From contig NC_052672.1 of assembly GCF_016802725.1 (NCBI RefSeq), positions 16,936,710 through 17,000,709 of the forward strand: a stretch of 64,000 bases of DNA. Direction: 5' to 3'. Positions 39,218 to 52,742 of this stretch are shown piece by piece. The first letter of the stretch is position 1. Each line of letters opens with the position of its first letter. The translations under genes were made by a program, and so were the position numbers. The DNA comes from Solenopsis invicta (taxonomy: Eukaryota; Arthropoda; Insecta; Hymenoptera; Formicidae). The notes under the pieces were generated by a model. It was not told the DNA's origin and did not search any database. It saw only the letters and a program-made list of their open reading frames with translations.

Positions 39218-40413
39218 CGCAGAATAATCGACGCGCGCGGTTCTCTATCTCTATCCCAAGCGTCTCGTTCCCCTCCGGCGCGTCGCAACCGCCTCGCATC
39301 GTAGCGTGTTGCCCTTCGTTGCGCTTCGCTGCGGCTTTTCCGGAAATGACCGCATTAGGTATCGCGTCTTGGACTGATAGTCCGTATAAACGAGCGTCGT
39401 CGTCGCACGGCGACACTCACGTGTGGGGGATTCCCAGCGCGCTCTCTCCGCAGGAACTATCGTATTCTCGCGGCCGTGTCGCCACGACACGTATGTCACT
39501 GCAGACGTCTCTCGTATTCCTCGGAAAACCTGAGGGAAATCTCCCGCATCGCGGGATACGGCGGCTGCGGCGGCCCCATTTATCCTTCGACGACTTTCTC
39601 GCTCTCGACCGTCGACTGCTCTCCACGCGCGACCAAGTAGGAGCCCTGCGCGCACCGTTATTGCGTATAATTCCGACCGGTGCGGCGGCGGCGCCGCGAC
39701 GCGGTGGCGCGATGGCGTGATTTCGGAAAAGCCTTATCACACGCGGTAACACGCGGGCGTTCCAATGAGATCGACCTACTTTCCTTTCCACTGTCGAGGA
39801 GAAAATTGAATCTTTTTCCCGATGGAGACAATCTCGTTGATCAACTTTCGTCGTGCATATAAATAGCCGCGCTAACGTAATTTAACATAGCGGGATGCAC
39901 TTGATTAGATCGAGAATTCATATCCCATTGTTTACCACGTTCATAATACACGCACACATTATCTGGATTTGAACGTATAGTTGAAGATTTATTTAGTAGC
40001 GGATGCCCCATAAATATTCCCGTGTTCTGGAAACTGCGGGGGGTGAAAGTAGTTATTCATCGCACAGGATTCACCTCGCGGAAGGATAACACGAGCGGAT
40101 TACAGAAATTTATGCGCACGTCGATCCTGGCGTTAGATTGCACGAACAGCAGTCAGATTTTGAGAAATATCCGTTGTAAGGAAGATCACGTACCTTCCTC
40201 TAGACAAGAAAAGTCATAGGTAAGAAGAAAAGCCGATATTCAAGCCTGCCTTGGGACGAGTCGCTCCTTTATTTCGCCGTAATAGAGAATCAAGGACCTC
40301 CTCGATTATCCATTATTCTCAGAAGAGTCCGACCTTTGTCTCCGTAGAATAAAGTGACTTTGAAAAACTTCCGTCTCCCGTTCGCGATTCTTCGCGACGT
40401 CTCTTAGAAAAGT
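39214..40413. other. CG island then mixed DNA
   Basis: Very CpG-rich from 39.2 to 39.8 kb with overlapping arginine-rich frames on both strands, up to 134 codons, all interpreted as shadows of base composition. A TATAAATAG at ~39858 lacks a convincing initiator. Confidence 0.5.
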
Positions 40414-40439
40414 GAGAGAGAGAGAGAGAGGGGGGGGGG
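40414..40439. repeat. (GA)8 joined to poly-G (10)
   Basis: GA repeat runs directly into a G run at 40430-40439; more G follows after one A. Confidence 0.9.
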
Positions 40440-43400
40440 AGGGGGAATCTCTTTCGCTTCTACTCAACCGCTGCCATATCTTCTCAATTATCGCGCGGCG
40501 GTGGGACATATAAAACGCAAATTTGAAATCTCATATAAATTGTCTATGCTATTAATTTTCGTACATTTTCAATTTGCTAAACCAAATTAATCACGCATCG
40601 CAGATGTATTGCACCACAAATTTTCCAACGCGATATAGAGTGTATGTACCAAAATTCATTTATTTCGAATTTCCCTAGCAACACAATTTGATTAAAATCT
40701 GGCAGATGAAATAAAACTCCAATACGACGATTAATTCGACCTACGGTCGGCTTTCGACGGCTATCGCTTCTACAATAATGCTCAATATTTTCGTAAAAGT
40801 GTGTAATATGCGACAGATACCACACTTGCTTTGACGCGTTTGCTGACGCTGATAGAAATGTAGCGCAACAAGAGAGGGAAGAAATAACTGAGAGCCAACT
40901 GTCGCGCGTCGAACTATACAAAAGAAAGAAATTGTGTCTTCTTGTGCGAGAGGACCTTTCTGCAACGCGCAGAGAATGAGCAGCCGAGGAAGGATAAAAG
41001 AAAATGGAAAATAATGCGCAAACCGTGCTGTCGTTCGTTGCTACGGCAGGAGCGGCTGCAGAGAGCGGCAAGAAAGGGAAAACGGAATAAAAACAGAAAA
41101 CGATAAAGAGAAGGAAAAGGATGGAGAAGCGCGTGAAGTCACGACTTTAGCTGAGACTTTTCGAGACTTTTCAGGCGAGCAGGCGGGCAAGCGGACAGGC
41201 GGACAGGCGGGGGCGGGCCGTTAAAAACGCTCGCAAAACAACGCTTCGTTATAAACCTCCTGGAATGCTTCTCATCTTCTTCCTCCTGCTCTTACTTCCT
41301 CATCTCTCTCTCTCTCTCTCTCTTTCTTTCTACTCCGTTACACTTTTTTCTTCGTCTCTCCTCCAAGTTGTAAGTGCAATAATAATAAATGGAAAGAAGC
41401 AGCTTTTACGATGCCACTAATAACTTTTTACTTATCATAACGAGAAAACCGTATAAAAGTATTCAGAATTTTCCTAAGTATAAAGACCGCGTTTACAGTT
41501 TCCTTCCAAGGATATCTACAGAAATGACACTATTACGGATAGTAAATGCTCTAATGTAGAAATGCTCTCCGTACCATTTGTTTTGCCAATAATATTTCTA
41601 CTTATGAGACGCAGCAAGTATCGCGCGAATCAAATTGCCAACGTCGCGTCGCCCGCGCCTTGACGAATACAAAGATCGAGACGGAGCTACGAAGAAAAAA
41701 ATGTAAAGACGAAGAATCAGAGTCGCGCCGGCGCGCGGCGCAGCGAAGCGAGTCAGCCGAGTCCGATCACGTAGATTCATCTCGGTCATAAAACAAACCC
41801 GTTCCATCTCACCGTTTCGTACGAGCCATCCGAGAAAATGTATAGCCACGTACTCGTAGATTGTCTAAGCAGGTAACGACGTGCTGCATGTGAAAATACG
41901 TGAAAACGTACGTCTTACAACGGGCGTAGGAACCGTAGGAACCGGATGAAGAAGACGACGGTGTGTAGTAGCACCTTTTTACGTAGCGCGGCAGAGTGCT
42001 CTTTCGACTCGTCCGTTTCCGGATTGAAAGTGTAACATTATTTGTTTAAGTGCAACGGGCGCGCGTGCGCCTATCGTTTACTACTCGCAGCGTCGCTCGT
42101 CGTCGCCGCGTCGCCTCGTATCGGGACTCACAAAGCAAATGTCGCGAATGAGAAATGTGAGGAGAGAACGTAGCGCTCTGTGTTCCGTGCGCGACTAGGC
42201 GAGCGTTTGGCAGAGACAGCTGAAAAACTGGCATTCTCCTCACTTTGTGCACGGTCGCGAAACGTGTTATCGTGTAACGAAATGCGCTCCGACGGCCGTT
42301 CATATCTGTTCATAATACGCCTGGATGCAGACACCGACCGAGTTAATTTTGCGCGGACGCTTTTGTTCGCTGTTCCTGCATAATGCCACGCTGTAGGCTG
42401 TGCATTATGAGGTAGCTTTGACACAGCGATAATAGAGTGCAAATAAAACAGAGATATTTTATGCGAAATTGTAGAAAGAAAGCTTTATATTAACATCGAG
42501 TAATTGTTTTATGTACGTAACGCGTACGTAAATACTATTTTTTTTTACCGTGGTAAAATGCAAATGAACTTTATGCATAAATTCTATTGTGGCATTATAA
42601 TAACCTAATGCAATTTTTAAATTCGTACACAGATAATTATTCGTAGCAGGAGCACAAAATACGAGTATAACGCGTTTAACGCGGCGATCCAAGGGAACAT
42701 TTTTTTCCGCCACGTTCTTTTCAAAGCAGTAATACCGCAAGGATTCGATCGATGTTCCCTCGCGAGATACAGACTATGAAGAATGACTACCATTAATCGA
42801 AGAAAAAGGTCTGCTGGTCTCCGAGCTTAACGTATCTGCGAGAATAGGCGATAGGACAAGAGTGAAATATGAATATCACGGTTACGAGGGTAAAGGGAAA
42901 TTCTAGATTTCTTACATATAGAAAAAATTTATTTAAGAGAGTCACATCTCGTGAAACGATCCGGTCTCATCCGTGATGCGTAAGACTTTTTCTCGTTATT
43001 CTTTTTCTCCGGATAAAGGTTTGACGGTCGATTAAATACGAATGTACGTCGTGGTGAAAATTTGTACGATCGCGAGTGGTAGACATTTATACTTGTGAGA
43101 CGCAACGCGCGCGTTCCGTCCGCCGCGTTCTCTCCGAAATAATCCCAATTCCTTTTCGGCGAGTGCACCGACCTGGCGTGCCGCGAGACTATGCGCGTGC
43201 AAGCGATATGCAAATATAATAAATAAAATCTGTGGCGGTGAGCGGAATACAAAATCGCGTGACACCGGCATAATGGAGCGGCGAGGGTAGGACAGGGACG
43301 AAATATGGGTCTCGCGGCCATGGGGGTAGGAAGACGACGCGCGCGCGATGGCACAAGTTGCTCGAGCAAACTGTCGCGGCGTGCTAGAACGTCGAGCGTA

Positions 43401-43679
43401 TAAATCCGGCTGCTTCTCCCTCTCGTCGAGACGTAACTGCGCTACAAGGCACCCGGAGCCCGGAGCCCACGGAGCCGACGGAGGCGACATTAAAGGAGCA
43501 CCGTAAGCCACGGTGAGACACTTTGGTATTTAAATGCCGGCAGAGTCCACGCTAGGCGGACAGGATAAATGAAATTGGGGGATGGGAGGGCCGAAGAAGC
43601 CTGGCAAGGATGCACGAAGAACGTATAAAGGGATAGACGTGAACGCGCGCGAGTGGCGAGGGAGGGTTTCACCGTCAAA
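40440..43679. other. Mixed to CG-rich non-coding DNA, with (CT)10 at 41303-41322
   Basis: G-rich repeats GGCGGGCAAGCGGACA and similar lie at ~41175-41219. A (TC)10 microsatellite is at 41303-41322. CG-rich from ~41.6 to 42.4 kb and from ~43.0 kb. Frames on both strands overlap and are not recognised. Confidence 0.5.
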
Positions 43680-43712
43680 GGGGGGAGGGGGGAAGGGGGG
43701 GGAGGAGGTAGG
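43680..43712 (+). other. G-quadruplex-forming motif
   Basis: Runs of 6, 6 and 8 G are separated by A and AA, then GG pairs follow. The eight-G run can supply two tracts, so four G3 tracts with one- and two-base loops are available, a strong G4 motif on the + strand. It lies in a CG island with C-rich GCTTCCCCC repeats ~120 bases downstream. Confidence 0.75.
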
Positions 43713-46700
43713 TAAAGGACCACTCGGTGCCGGCAGCGGTAATTTAGGCGACACAACGGAACTCGCGGAGACAATTGCCGGCACAGTGTAAAGGAGTACC
43801 ACCCTCGTCGTCTCGCTTCCCGCTTCCCCCGCTTCCCCCGCTTCTCCCGATCCCTCGTCAGCCCCGCGTGTCTCCGCCCGCGTATCTCCGATGCGCCAGA
43901 ACACCGACGACGCCGCCGCGACGCTTAAATCTAAGACGAACGGTCTTAGAACGCATTTCTGCACGCTATACGTGACAACCCCTTTATTCGCGCCTTATTT
44001 GCAAACCAATTTCACGTGCAACGTCGCGTAGCACGGAAGTTATGTCGCAGATATGCATCACGGTGCGACTCGTGCCGCCGCCGCCACCGCCGCCGGCAAC
44101 CGTCTGGCCAAAGTGACGTATCGCCCTGCGAGTAGCGAGCTTACAGTCATGTCAGACACGAACGGCAATACGCTTACCGACGATCTTATAGAGATATTTC
44201 AGCTCGCATATTAAAATATTTCACCTACGCATCGTGCGTTATCGTATTACGTTCAGCTTATTAGAACTATTCTATATATTCACTGATTAGAAAGAGACGA
44301 AAAGTTTGCATTCAAGTCTTCCCTGCAACAATTTTATCGTATTTTCAATTTCTTTATTTTCAGTATTAGAATTTTAGTAATTAAAATTAAAATCTTGTCA
44401 CAATTTAGTTAAAGTTAACTAAAAATAACTAATTAGCAGCTTTGAAAAATGTAAAAATGTCTTTTTCAATTTCTAATAAGTTCGACGCTCGAGTGCTTTT
44501 ATGGAATTTTAACAATTTTTGTAAAACGACTCAAAATTGGGCAAAAATGCCATAGTTAAAAGGAAGCGTAGCTGTTCCGAAATACTATATATGTAGATAA
44601 TGGATAACGGATCAAATGTGACGTGTCAATTTAGCGAGCAGCCGAAACGCGTCGCGAAGGGCGCGGATGAATCACGACTCGCGATACGCGACCGCGGAAT
44701 ATCCACAATATTCGCAGATTGAAAGCAAACAGGTAATATTTGCGGGCGCTCCGATAAAACGCGCGTGTTTACGAATTTTTACACGGCGGTGAGTAAACAA
44801 CGGCGTTTCCACGAGGTCGCGTTACACCTCGAGCCGCTCTAGCTGCCGGCTGATGACATTTTCTCGGTTTCCAGATATTTTCCATTCGGTCTCTCCGCTT
44901 TATTCCCGCACGATAAATCCGCGACCGTCCGTGTTTGCGGGACCGCTCGTCATCGATCATCGTACGTACATAATCACCGCGTACGATCCATCGTCCGTTA
45001 TTCCGCAGACCGGCGAACGATGCAGAAACAACGGGTCGTTCTGGCGTACGACAATGTCGTCACACCTATAAAATTTCCGGGATGGATGCGTGTCACTGTT
45101 TCCCATTCGGATAGTGCCGCGAAATAGTCAGTTAACGTCCGATTAACGAGTCACCGCGCCGTTGTTTTCAATGCTGATACTTAAAAATAAATATTGGATT
45201 AAACGATTCATTAAAAAATAACTCCTTATAAAAATAATATCCGCCAACTTTATTTTTATCAACGACCTAAAATTTATTACATTTTATTTTTATTTTTTGG
45301 TAATTGATTATTCACTGATTAGCGTGACTGAGATAACTAAATGATTCATATCTAAATGGATATTAGAATATTTTAATTGATAAAGAAAAATAAAAAAAAT
45401 ATACAAATCCTTTTTCTAACATTTAATTATTACTTCTATTCATTGCAGGATTATACGTAAAACAATTAGAGATTATCTATTTAGACCAAAAGTTATTCTT
45501 ATTTTTTAAGTGTAAATATTTTATACAAAATTTTTTTTTTTTAGAATTAGGTAATTTATTATAAGTAAAAAAATTATTATTTCAAGTTTAAAAAATAGTT
45601 TTTTTTTTAATTTCACCACTTTCATTTACAATTTTTATCCAGTTTTCGAGCTAGTCGCTGCTATAAACGAGTCGCTTGTCACAGACATTCCTTATGGAAT
45701 TCATCCTTCGTGTCACTATAGCATCCGATATGAGCATCATTGAGATGAGAAAAAGAAGAGAGCGAGAAAGCATCCGACGAAGAGGCTGGACGTACAGTTG
45801 ACGAGAAAGAGAAAAGTGTACGTGCTTGTGCACGCGACAGGAAATACGTGTACGCATATTCACGCCATATAGTATACACGCTTAATTTATCGATACAATG
45901 TCATCTAGGCTTTTTGTGCGCGATCCGTTGCAAATTTTTATTAAAAATCGGAATCTTTCAATTTTGCAAGAATATATAGATTGCAAGTTATACACACGAT
46001 ATGTTACGAATATAATGAGAACGTTAATTGAAAGCGCCGATCGAGCTTTTCCCTACGATGCAACAATCGGATTAATGAGAAGGTGTTAAGAACCATCGAT
46101 ATTCGTAAAGCCTCTCCGTGCATACGTTCTATAAATTAAGCAGATTTGTGGCAGAATTCGGTGAAATTTAACGGTGGCCATACTCTGAGATTATATCAGA
46201 TGCGAGAAGTTCGGGATTCGAGAGTCAAGTTCGGCAGACCGAGAGCGTCACGCTTAAAATCGGATTTCGCCTCGTATCCATGCAAACCGCAACCGTCCCG
46301 AAATTGGTAGCAGCTTTTGCGACAATAGCTGGCGAGTCCGTGGCAAGAGCGACATTCCGTTTCAACTTTTTTCACTTGGAATCCATTTCGAGCCGTGCGT
46401 TCACCGTTCTCTTTGGCTAATGGTCGACTGGACACTCGTAAAAATGCTTTTTACTTTCACGCTTAATCGACGAGCACGCGAGCGTTATTCGCGTGAGGCA
46501 CGAAAGCATGGAATATTCATTCCGTGAATTTGTCTGTGCGGTCAAGGTTAATTAAACTTAAACTTAAAACACGCGCTAATACCTGGCCTTATTGCGGAAG
46601 CATGCGTTGATGCAAATCATGAGCATTACGTACTTAAGATTAAGTGAAAGTGTTGAGCAAGCAAAGTTATAATTTATGTAAAGACTTCAGTGAATACTCG

Positions 46701-48565
46701 CGATTCGATTCGTAGTTCCTTAACAAGTTTCACGTGGCAATGTATTTATCTATGTAAAAAAAAAAGAGATTTTTTCTTAGACTAAAATCAGGAACGTTGT
46801 TAAACATCACTCAAATTACCGGAATAAAATTTTAAGTATTTCGTAAGAATACGTCCATCGCAGTCTCATGAAATAATAAATCGCAGTAAATGTTTCTCTG
46901 ATTCAGCTGTCAACTTTTTTAGACTTGAGTTTAGAATAAACGTCATAACATGAAAAAGTCTTTCCATTCCGTTGCGATGTACGTTTCTCGAGAATGGCGG
47001 AAAGACCGATAATGGTCGTTGAATAGGCTCGATGGTGCCGTTTTCTCGTTCGTTGAACCCGTAAAAAGAAACCTAAGAGAGGAGAGGATAAGATAGACAC
47101 CAGTGGACGGTGGGCGCGATTTCCGAGTGACCGAAAGCGACGACGATTTACTGGAGAACGCGCTACGCATTTTTTTTTTTCCCCCTCCCAATTCGCTCGC
47201 GGAGAAAGCGCGAATAAGAGGAAACCGCGAATCGACGGACCAAGGATAACCCGCATGCGGCATGGCGTGTCTCCGCGTATTTTCAAGCATTGTCGACAAA
47301 CAATGAAACGGTTACGGGACGCGTTAACGGCGGCCATTGTCTCGCACCCGTGACAGGGGCAAAATGTTGGCGCACAATGGCTTCCTCATACGTCTGACTA
47401 CGCGCATCCCGCTGTTCCTGGTACCAGGGGGACAACACTCCACATCTCTCTTTCGGCCTCTCTCTCCCGCGCTCTCGCTCCTCTTTCCCCTTTGGCCCTA
47501 TTCCTCCCTCTCCCGTTTTTACCCAATCCCCATTTTCATCGGACAAAACAGCATTGGCGCGTACGAGTTTGAGATAACGATGATTATCACGAGCTCCGCG
47601 ATCGTGCATTCGGCATTCTTGCATGACGCGCGGATACGCTCGCTATTGTCGGAAAATTCAGACGCGGGGTTTACATAAACAGTCTTGTGCATTGGACTAT
47701 TGGCAACTAGTGCAATACACAAGCGCGCACATCAGCAACGAACGTACAAATGTAATTTTTATGAACGCTGCATATCGAAAACATCAAAAGAAAAATTTTT
47801 AATAAACGAATGACTAACTCAAATTCCTTCTGTTGTTCAATTTTCAAACGACTTGCTTCTATATAATAAAGAACGTTTCTTTATAATATACATACATTTT
47901 TTTCCCAAATTGTTAGTATCCATTGATTGCTTTGTCACATTTTGCATTTTAAATTTTATGAAGCTTACATCGATTACAAGCTTTCGATTGAATTAAGTAA
48001 GCTTAAAAAATTTTTAAAAGAATTGTTATGTATTTCCTCTTCAATTTACGTTTTGTACAATATTATATATAGCATAGAGATATACGGTTCTTTCATACAT
48101 TGCTATTATATTACGATACTATTGTTATCGGAGATCAGATCCCTATACATATCTCACGTTACGCGATATGTTTCTCGAGGTATATTATTCCTGTCTACCC
48201 AATATTTGGAAAAACTACTTTGATTTAGTAGAGAAAGAGAGAGGGAGAGAAGAGTCACGCGAGCGAAAAATTCGCGCGGAACGTATATGAGCATTTGGAA
48301 TCCCACTCTCGCGTGCGCTAATGCGAATTTCTGGCATTACGGACATGAAACATGGCTATGCCACGCCTGATTCGGGCAGGTCCGCAAGTACAACTCGGCG
48401 TGCTGCCGGCAGGGACACGCGGATTTAACGAGAACCGTATCGGGTGCATCAGACGCAGCCGGACGGCATAAACACATTGAGCCTATCGATCGGATTCCCA
48501 CTTCCCACTCGCGAGAGCAAAGAGCAATGTGAGAAATTACAGGTGGCTCTCCTGCGTGGGGCCCG
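43713..48565. other. Non-coding DNA: CG island, AT-rich blocks, mixed DNA
   Basis: CG-rich with GCTTCCCCC repeats (~43818-43848) and GCC repeats (~44075-44095), AT-rich at 44.17-44.6 and 45.17-45.64 kb, mixed at 45.65-46.5 and 46.9-47.75 kb, AT-rich to 48.23 kb. The - frame 46196-46435 has five Cys within 20 residues but starts at GTG and has no supported splice site. Other frames look like chance. Confidence 0.45.

Positions 48566-48604
<39 letters not shown>
48566..48604. repeat. (CT)13 joined to (TATC)3
   Basis: CT repeat at 48566-48592 continuing as TATC units to 48604 and more CT after it. Confidence 0.95.
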
Positions 48605-48606
<2 letters not shown>

Positions 48607-50729
48607 TCTCCCTCCTGGTATTAATAATGCATTTAAAATCCCGGCGAAAAACGTGACAAGCCGACCTGCGTAACAGCAGCGCCGAAATTTCAGGCGATTC
48701 ACTGTATTACGCGATAATAAAATGCACAATGTAAAAATCACGATACCCGCGGGACGCGCATAAAATTTCCCAGGAAATTTCAATAACATTTTGGAAATGA
48801 GATGTTCGCGCGCGAGCGTTGAACAACGTTCATTGGATTCTCCCATTAGTATCATTTTTGGAAGCGACATGGAAGTCATTGAAATCTCGTAATGAGATGA
48901 ATATTTCGCGGACATTTGCAGCGATTATACGCTCAATGAAACATTATTGATCTTTCAATTAAAGATTTCGTTGCGTTATGTTTCAATCAAGGGTACGTGC
49001 GGTAACTCAACATTATGAATATTAATGTAGAAATTCAACATTTTCATTTTACAACTATTAATTAGAATTTACTTTCTCTGTTTATAATCATAAAGTGTTT
49101 GCAATGCAATAAAATAAGGAATACATTTTGCTGTAATTGTTTGTAGACTTGAAAAATAAAGTTGGAAACGAAAGGAGACAATTGCGTCCGAAGTTACACC
49201 GCAAACACAAAATTTCCTCGTCTAGCAGCACGATTAACTGTATGTACATCCGTAAGGCGCGAGTTGAGAATTTTTCTCGTTGCTTTTCCACTCGTGTGCA
49301 GCGGCAGTCCAAGAGACTTCGTTAAAGCCGACACCGTGTAAAAATTAGGAAATCGTTCTCTGGAGAGAACGCGAAAGTGCGACAAGCTCCGGCAAGTAAA
49401 TAATACCGTCTCAACAAGAGTCACGTAATTGCTTATTGTCGCCAAGTCGAGTGGCACGAGCATTTCTCGCGGAGGTCATAAGATTTCCTGGAAAATACGG
49501 AAATGAAGTCGCTTAGACGCAACTCCGCCGCGCCGCGCCGCGTCGCACCGCACCGCCACCCCTACGGCTATCGTCGTCACGAAGATCTCGACTCTCGTTC
49601 CCTTGATTTCCCTTTTCGCTCCATGACCGATCGCGCTCCTACGCTTCGCAAATTGCTTCGTTGCTCACGAACAAATCCTACGTTAATTGATACCGACTGC
49701 CTTTCAGGGTGTTCACGCTGATCCTGAAATGGCAAAGTTGTCGCCGATACGACAGAAAGCCACGGAATAAAGATTAAACTGTGATCGTACATAAAAATTT
49801 TCGTACTTTCGCAAATTGTTACGATAAGTGCTTTCGAGTTGTTCGCAGGTCAGTGATTTTGGCGTACAAATCTTGTAATATGTATTATTTCTAAATACGG
49901 TTGCAGTCAATCGAGCATCTCAAATCCGAGAGAAATTAATTTATTCATAACATATTGCAAATATTAACTAGAGACAACTTTGAATAGAAATTTTACGTTT
50001 CAAATGCTTCAATTTAACGTCTATTTCGTGGTCCATTTATGTTATCTAATGTAAAACGGTTTTAAAGCTACAAAAGTCTCTTTCCATTTTCTTCTCTTCT
50101 CCTACGAGCCATTGCGACGACGAGGAAACGTATCCATCTCTAAAGTCGTTTACGTAGCATTTCAAGGTGCAATATTTTTTTATGCTTTACCAATTTTACT
50201 ATAGACTGCGTTGTAAATGTAGTTATATTGGTAATTAAAAATCATTATATTTAACTCCATCTTAAACTTACATTAATTTCTTTACTATCTCGCGCGAATT
50301 CATTCAAACACGATAAATAAGATTAGGCGTTTTCGCATTTTTGTTACTAGAGAATTTTGTCAGTCCGCTTTACCCACGGACGAGTCGTAATCAAACAAAT
50401 GTGGAACTTCCCTGGAGTGAGCACGTAATGCTCGAATTTTATTACAACAGTAATAACTTGGACCTGTTGCAGATGTATGTACGTGTTCATCTTCCAAAAA
50501 CAAAACTGATCAATGTTCCTACTATCCTGAATGACACGTTTGAATTTTATCTCATTCGATTTATTATCACGTTACAAAGCATCGACAGCAACTGTACTAT
50601 ATTTGTTTATACATGTGTCTGCTGACACATGTATTTGTTATACATATCATATGTAATATATACACATCTATTTTACATATCAGCCAACACACGTAACAAT
50701 ATGTTCGCGTATACGTTGTGTATTTAAGT
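48605..50729. other. Mixed and AT-rich non-coding DNA
   Basis: No recognised gene. The frame 49503-49721 (+) overlaps a CG-rich stretch and resembles no family. An 11-bp perfect hairpin (ATACATGTGTC, loop TGCT) lies at 50609-50634. The 50341-50625 frame is AT-rich and unrecognised. Confidence 0.5.
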
Positions 50730-50788
50730 ATATACATACATATATATATATATATATATTTATATATGTATGTATGTATATGTATATG

Positions 50789-50820
<32 letters not shown>

Positions 50821-50830
50821 TGTATGTATA
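50730..50830. repeat. Compound (AT)n-(TATG)n microsatellite
   Basis: TATACATACA leads into an AT run (~50739-50759), then GTAT/TATG units with ATATG variants to ~50830, followed by more AT-rich imperfect repeats to ~50880. Tyrosine/isoleucine/histidine repeat frames on the - strand derive from it. Confidence 0.95.
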
Positions 50831-52742
50831 AATATAAATATATATTCTGTGTGTATATACAATATATGTATGGTATATGGATGGTCCTGCGTTATTGGGA
50901 AGCAGTTGGTAGAATCGGCGGGATAGGAAACGAAATATATTGACGGCGTGGCAGGTATAGGCATGGCTGGCCTCGATCTGTCACACAAATCATCCGCTTT
51001 GGGTCGCTGCCATGACGTACCTTCACCAGACGCTTTGTGGCACCTCGTCCCTACTTTTGCCCTTTGCCCACGCAAATGTACTAGTTTTCCAGAAAATAAT
51101 GTAGTTGTATATCGTAAATAATCGGTGACACGTCTTATCACGATTACTGCACAATTTACCCAGCTTGATTGTGCAGAACAAATTTCTAATATCGTAACTT
51201 TTGTAAGAACAGCATATATATGGCATTTTTGCTATAAGTATCAAAAGTTAAAGTTAATAAAAATTCTATTACTAAATTCGATTACAAATTTCATTGAGAG
51301 AAATAACCGATTTTTATTGGAACAAAAGGCGATTACCGTTCTTCGAAGGTGCCATTAGTAATCTAACGATTGCAAGAAAACGAGCTACGTAGACGATCAA
51401 GGACCATTGTATGCCCTTATTTCACACCGTTATACTCTGGCAACCTCCGTTGGGGCTATAATAAACATCAACAGCAATGCCGAGCAATGCCGAGCGATAT
51501 CAAGCCAATGGCAATTATTTTTCTTGGTTGTATTACAGCGCGTCCTGATAAATAGCCGGTCGTTTCCGCGGTATTTTACATTTCCAAGTAAGGTGCGATA
51601 TTTCCCAGATCCATTGCACAACTTTTATCGCCGACGCGAATATTAGATCTTATTCCGCTCCTATATACCTCCTCTTGCCTTCATAAAAGCAATAACACAC
51701 AATTCACAGAGCTAACAGTTTGGCTCCGTGTGAGATAAGCGAGTGCCAAGCTGGCACAGTTCGTGCCTATATTCTTCAAACCTTCATCAAAAACGCCATT
51801 TAACTTGAGTATTAGTAAACTTTTTTAATTTTTCTATAAAAGACCTATATTTTCTCTATTACTTCCAATTTTTGCGTATAAAAGCAAATAAGTGTATAAA
51901 AAATATTGGATTGAAAAATATACGATTTAACAAATATTTGATTAATAAAATATCTGTGAGAATTGACGCCACGCGCCATGTGTCTGTGAAAAATCCATTA
52001 GTTTTCTATGCAAAATATTGATTTGCAATTGTAGTTAACACACATATTACGTGTGTGTGTGTGTGTACACACAAAAAAAATAAATTCTTAATTCACGTAT
52101 ATTTTTACTCTTCAATACTATTAAATTTGTTTTTATTTAAATATGAAATGCTCTCTTCAATTACAACTGTTCACTTGCATCAATAATAAATATATCTGTG
52201 CAAAGTATATTTTATTCTTAAGATCGTATTCTTGTTTCTAATATCATATTATTCTCATAACAAGCTCAATCACATTATTTGAAAGGTATTTATTCTTGGA
52301 TTGAGAATTACATATTTGAAAGTACGCTCGACTTATACTCGACGACTTATGCTCACTTGTTTCGCGTTCACGGGTAACAGTGTGTACGACAACCAAGTGG
52401 ATCCCAGTACAAGACGAATCAAACAAGACGATTCACTGTTCGAAAATAAGTTTAGTTATTGCTAGTAAAAATAATGTAGTTGGAAGAAGTAAAAATTACT
52501 AGCGTTGCGTTTTATTTCTTCCACCAGTAAAACCAGTAGACGATTTCAAATAGTCTGAAACGTCGTAAAGATTTTCAGGTTTAAAATTACGGACATTTCA
52601 ACGTTACCGCAAGCCAGTAGTAACATTGTAGAAATCTTTTGTAACTTTCATACAATATTACAATTCAATTTCAATGTTTCAATGTAAGATTTATGCAACA
52701 TTTCTTTAATCTTTCAATACGCGTGCACGCCGTCTCTGTTAA
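50831..52742. other. AT-rich non-coding DNA with (GT)8
   Basis: A (GT)8 run at 52051-52066 is flanked by AC repeats, giving a short inverted pattern. A small direct repeat GCAATGCCGAGC occurs near 51476-51500. No gene seen. Confidence 0.55.

Noticed and set aside
43399..43406. TATAAATC as a promoter
   Set aside because: No initiator at the right spacing.
46903..47337. 144-codon - frame starting ATGGCCGCC
   Set aside because: Good start context, but a basic, low-complexity product with an overlapping second - frame and no family.
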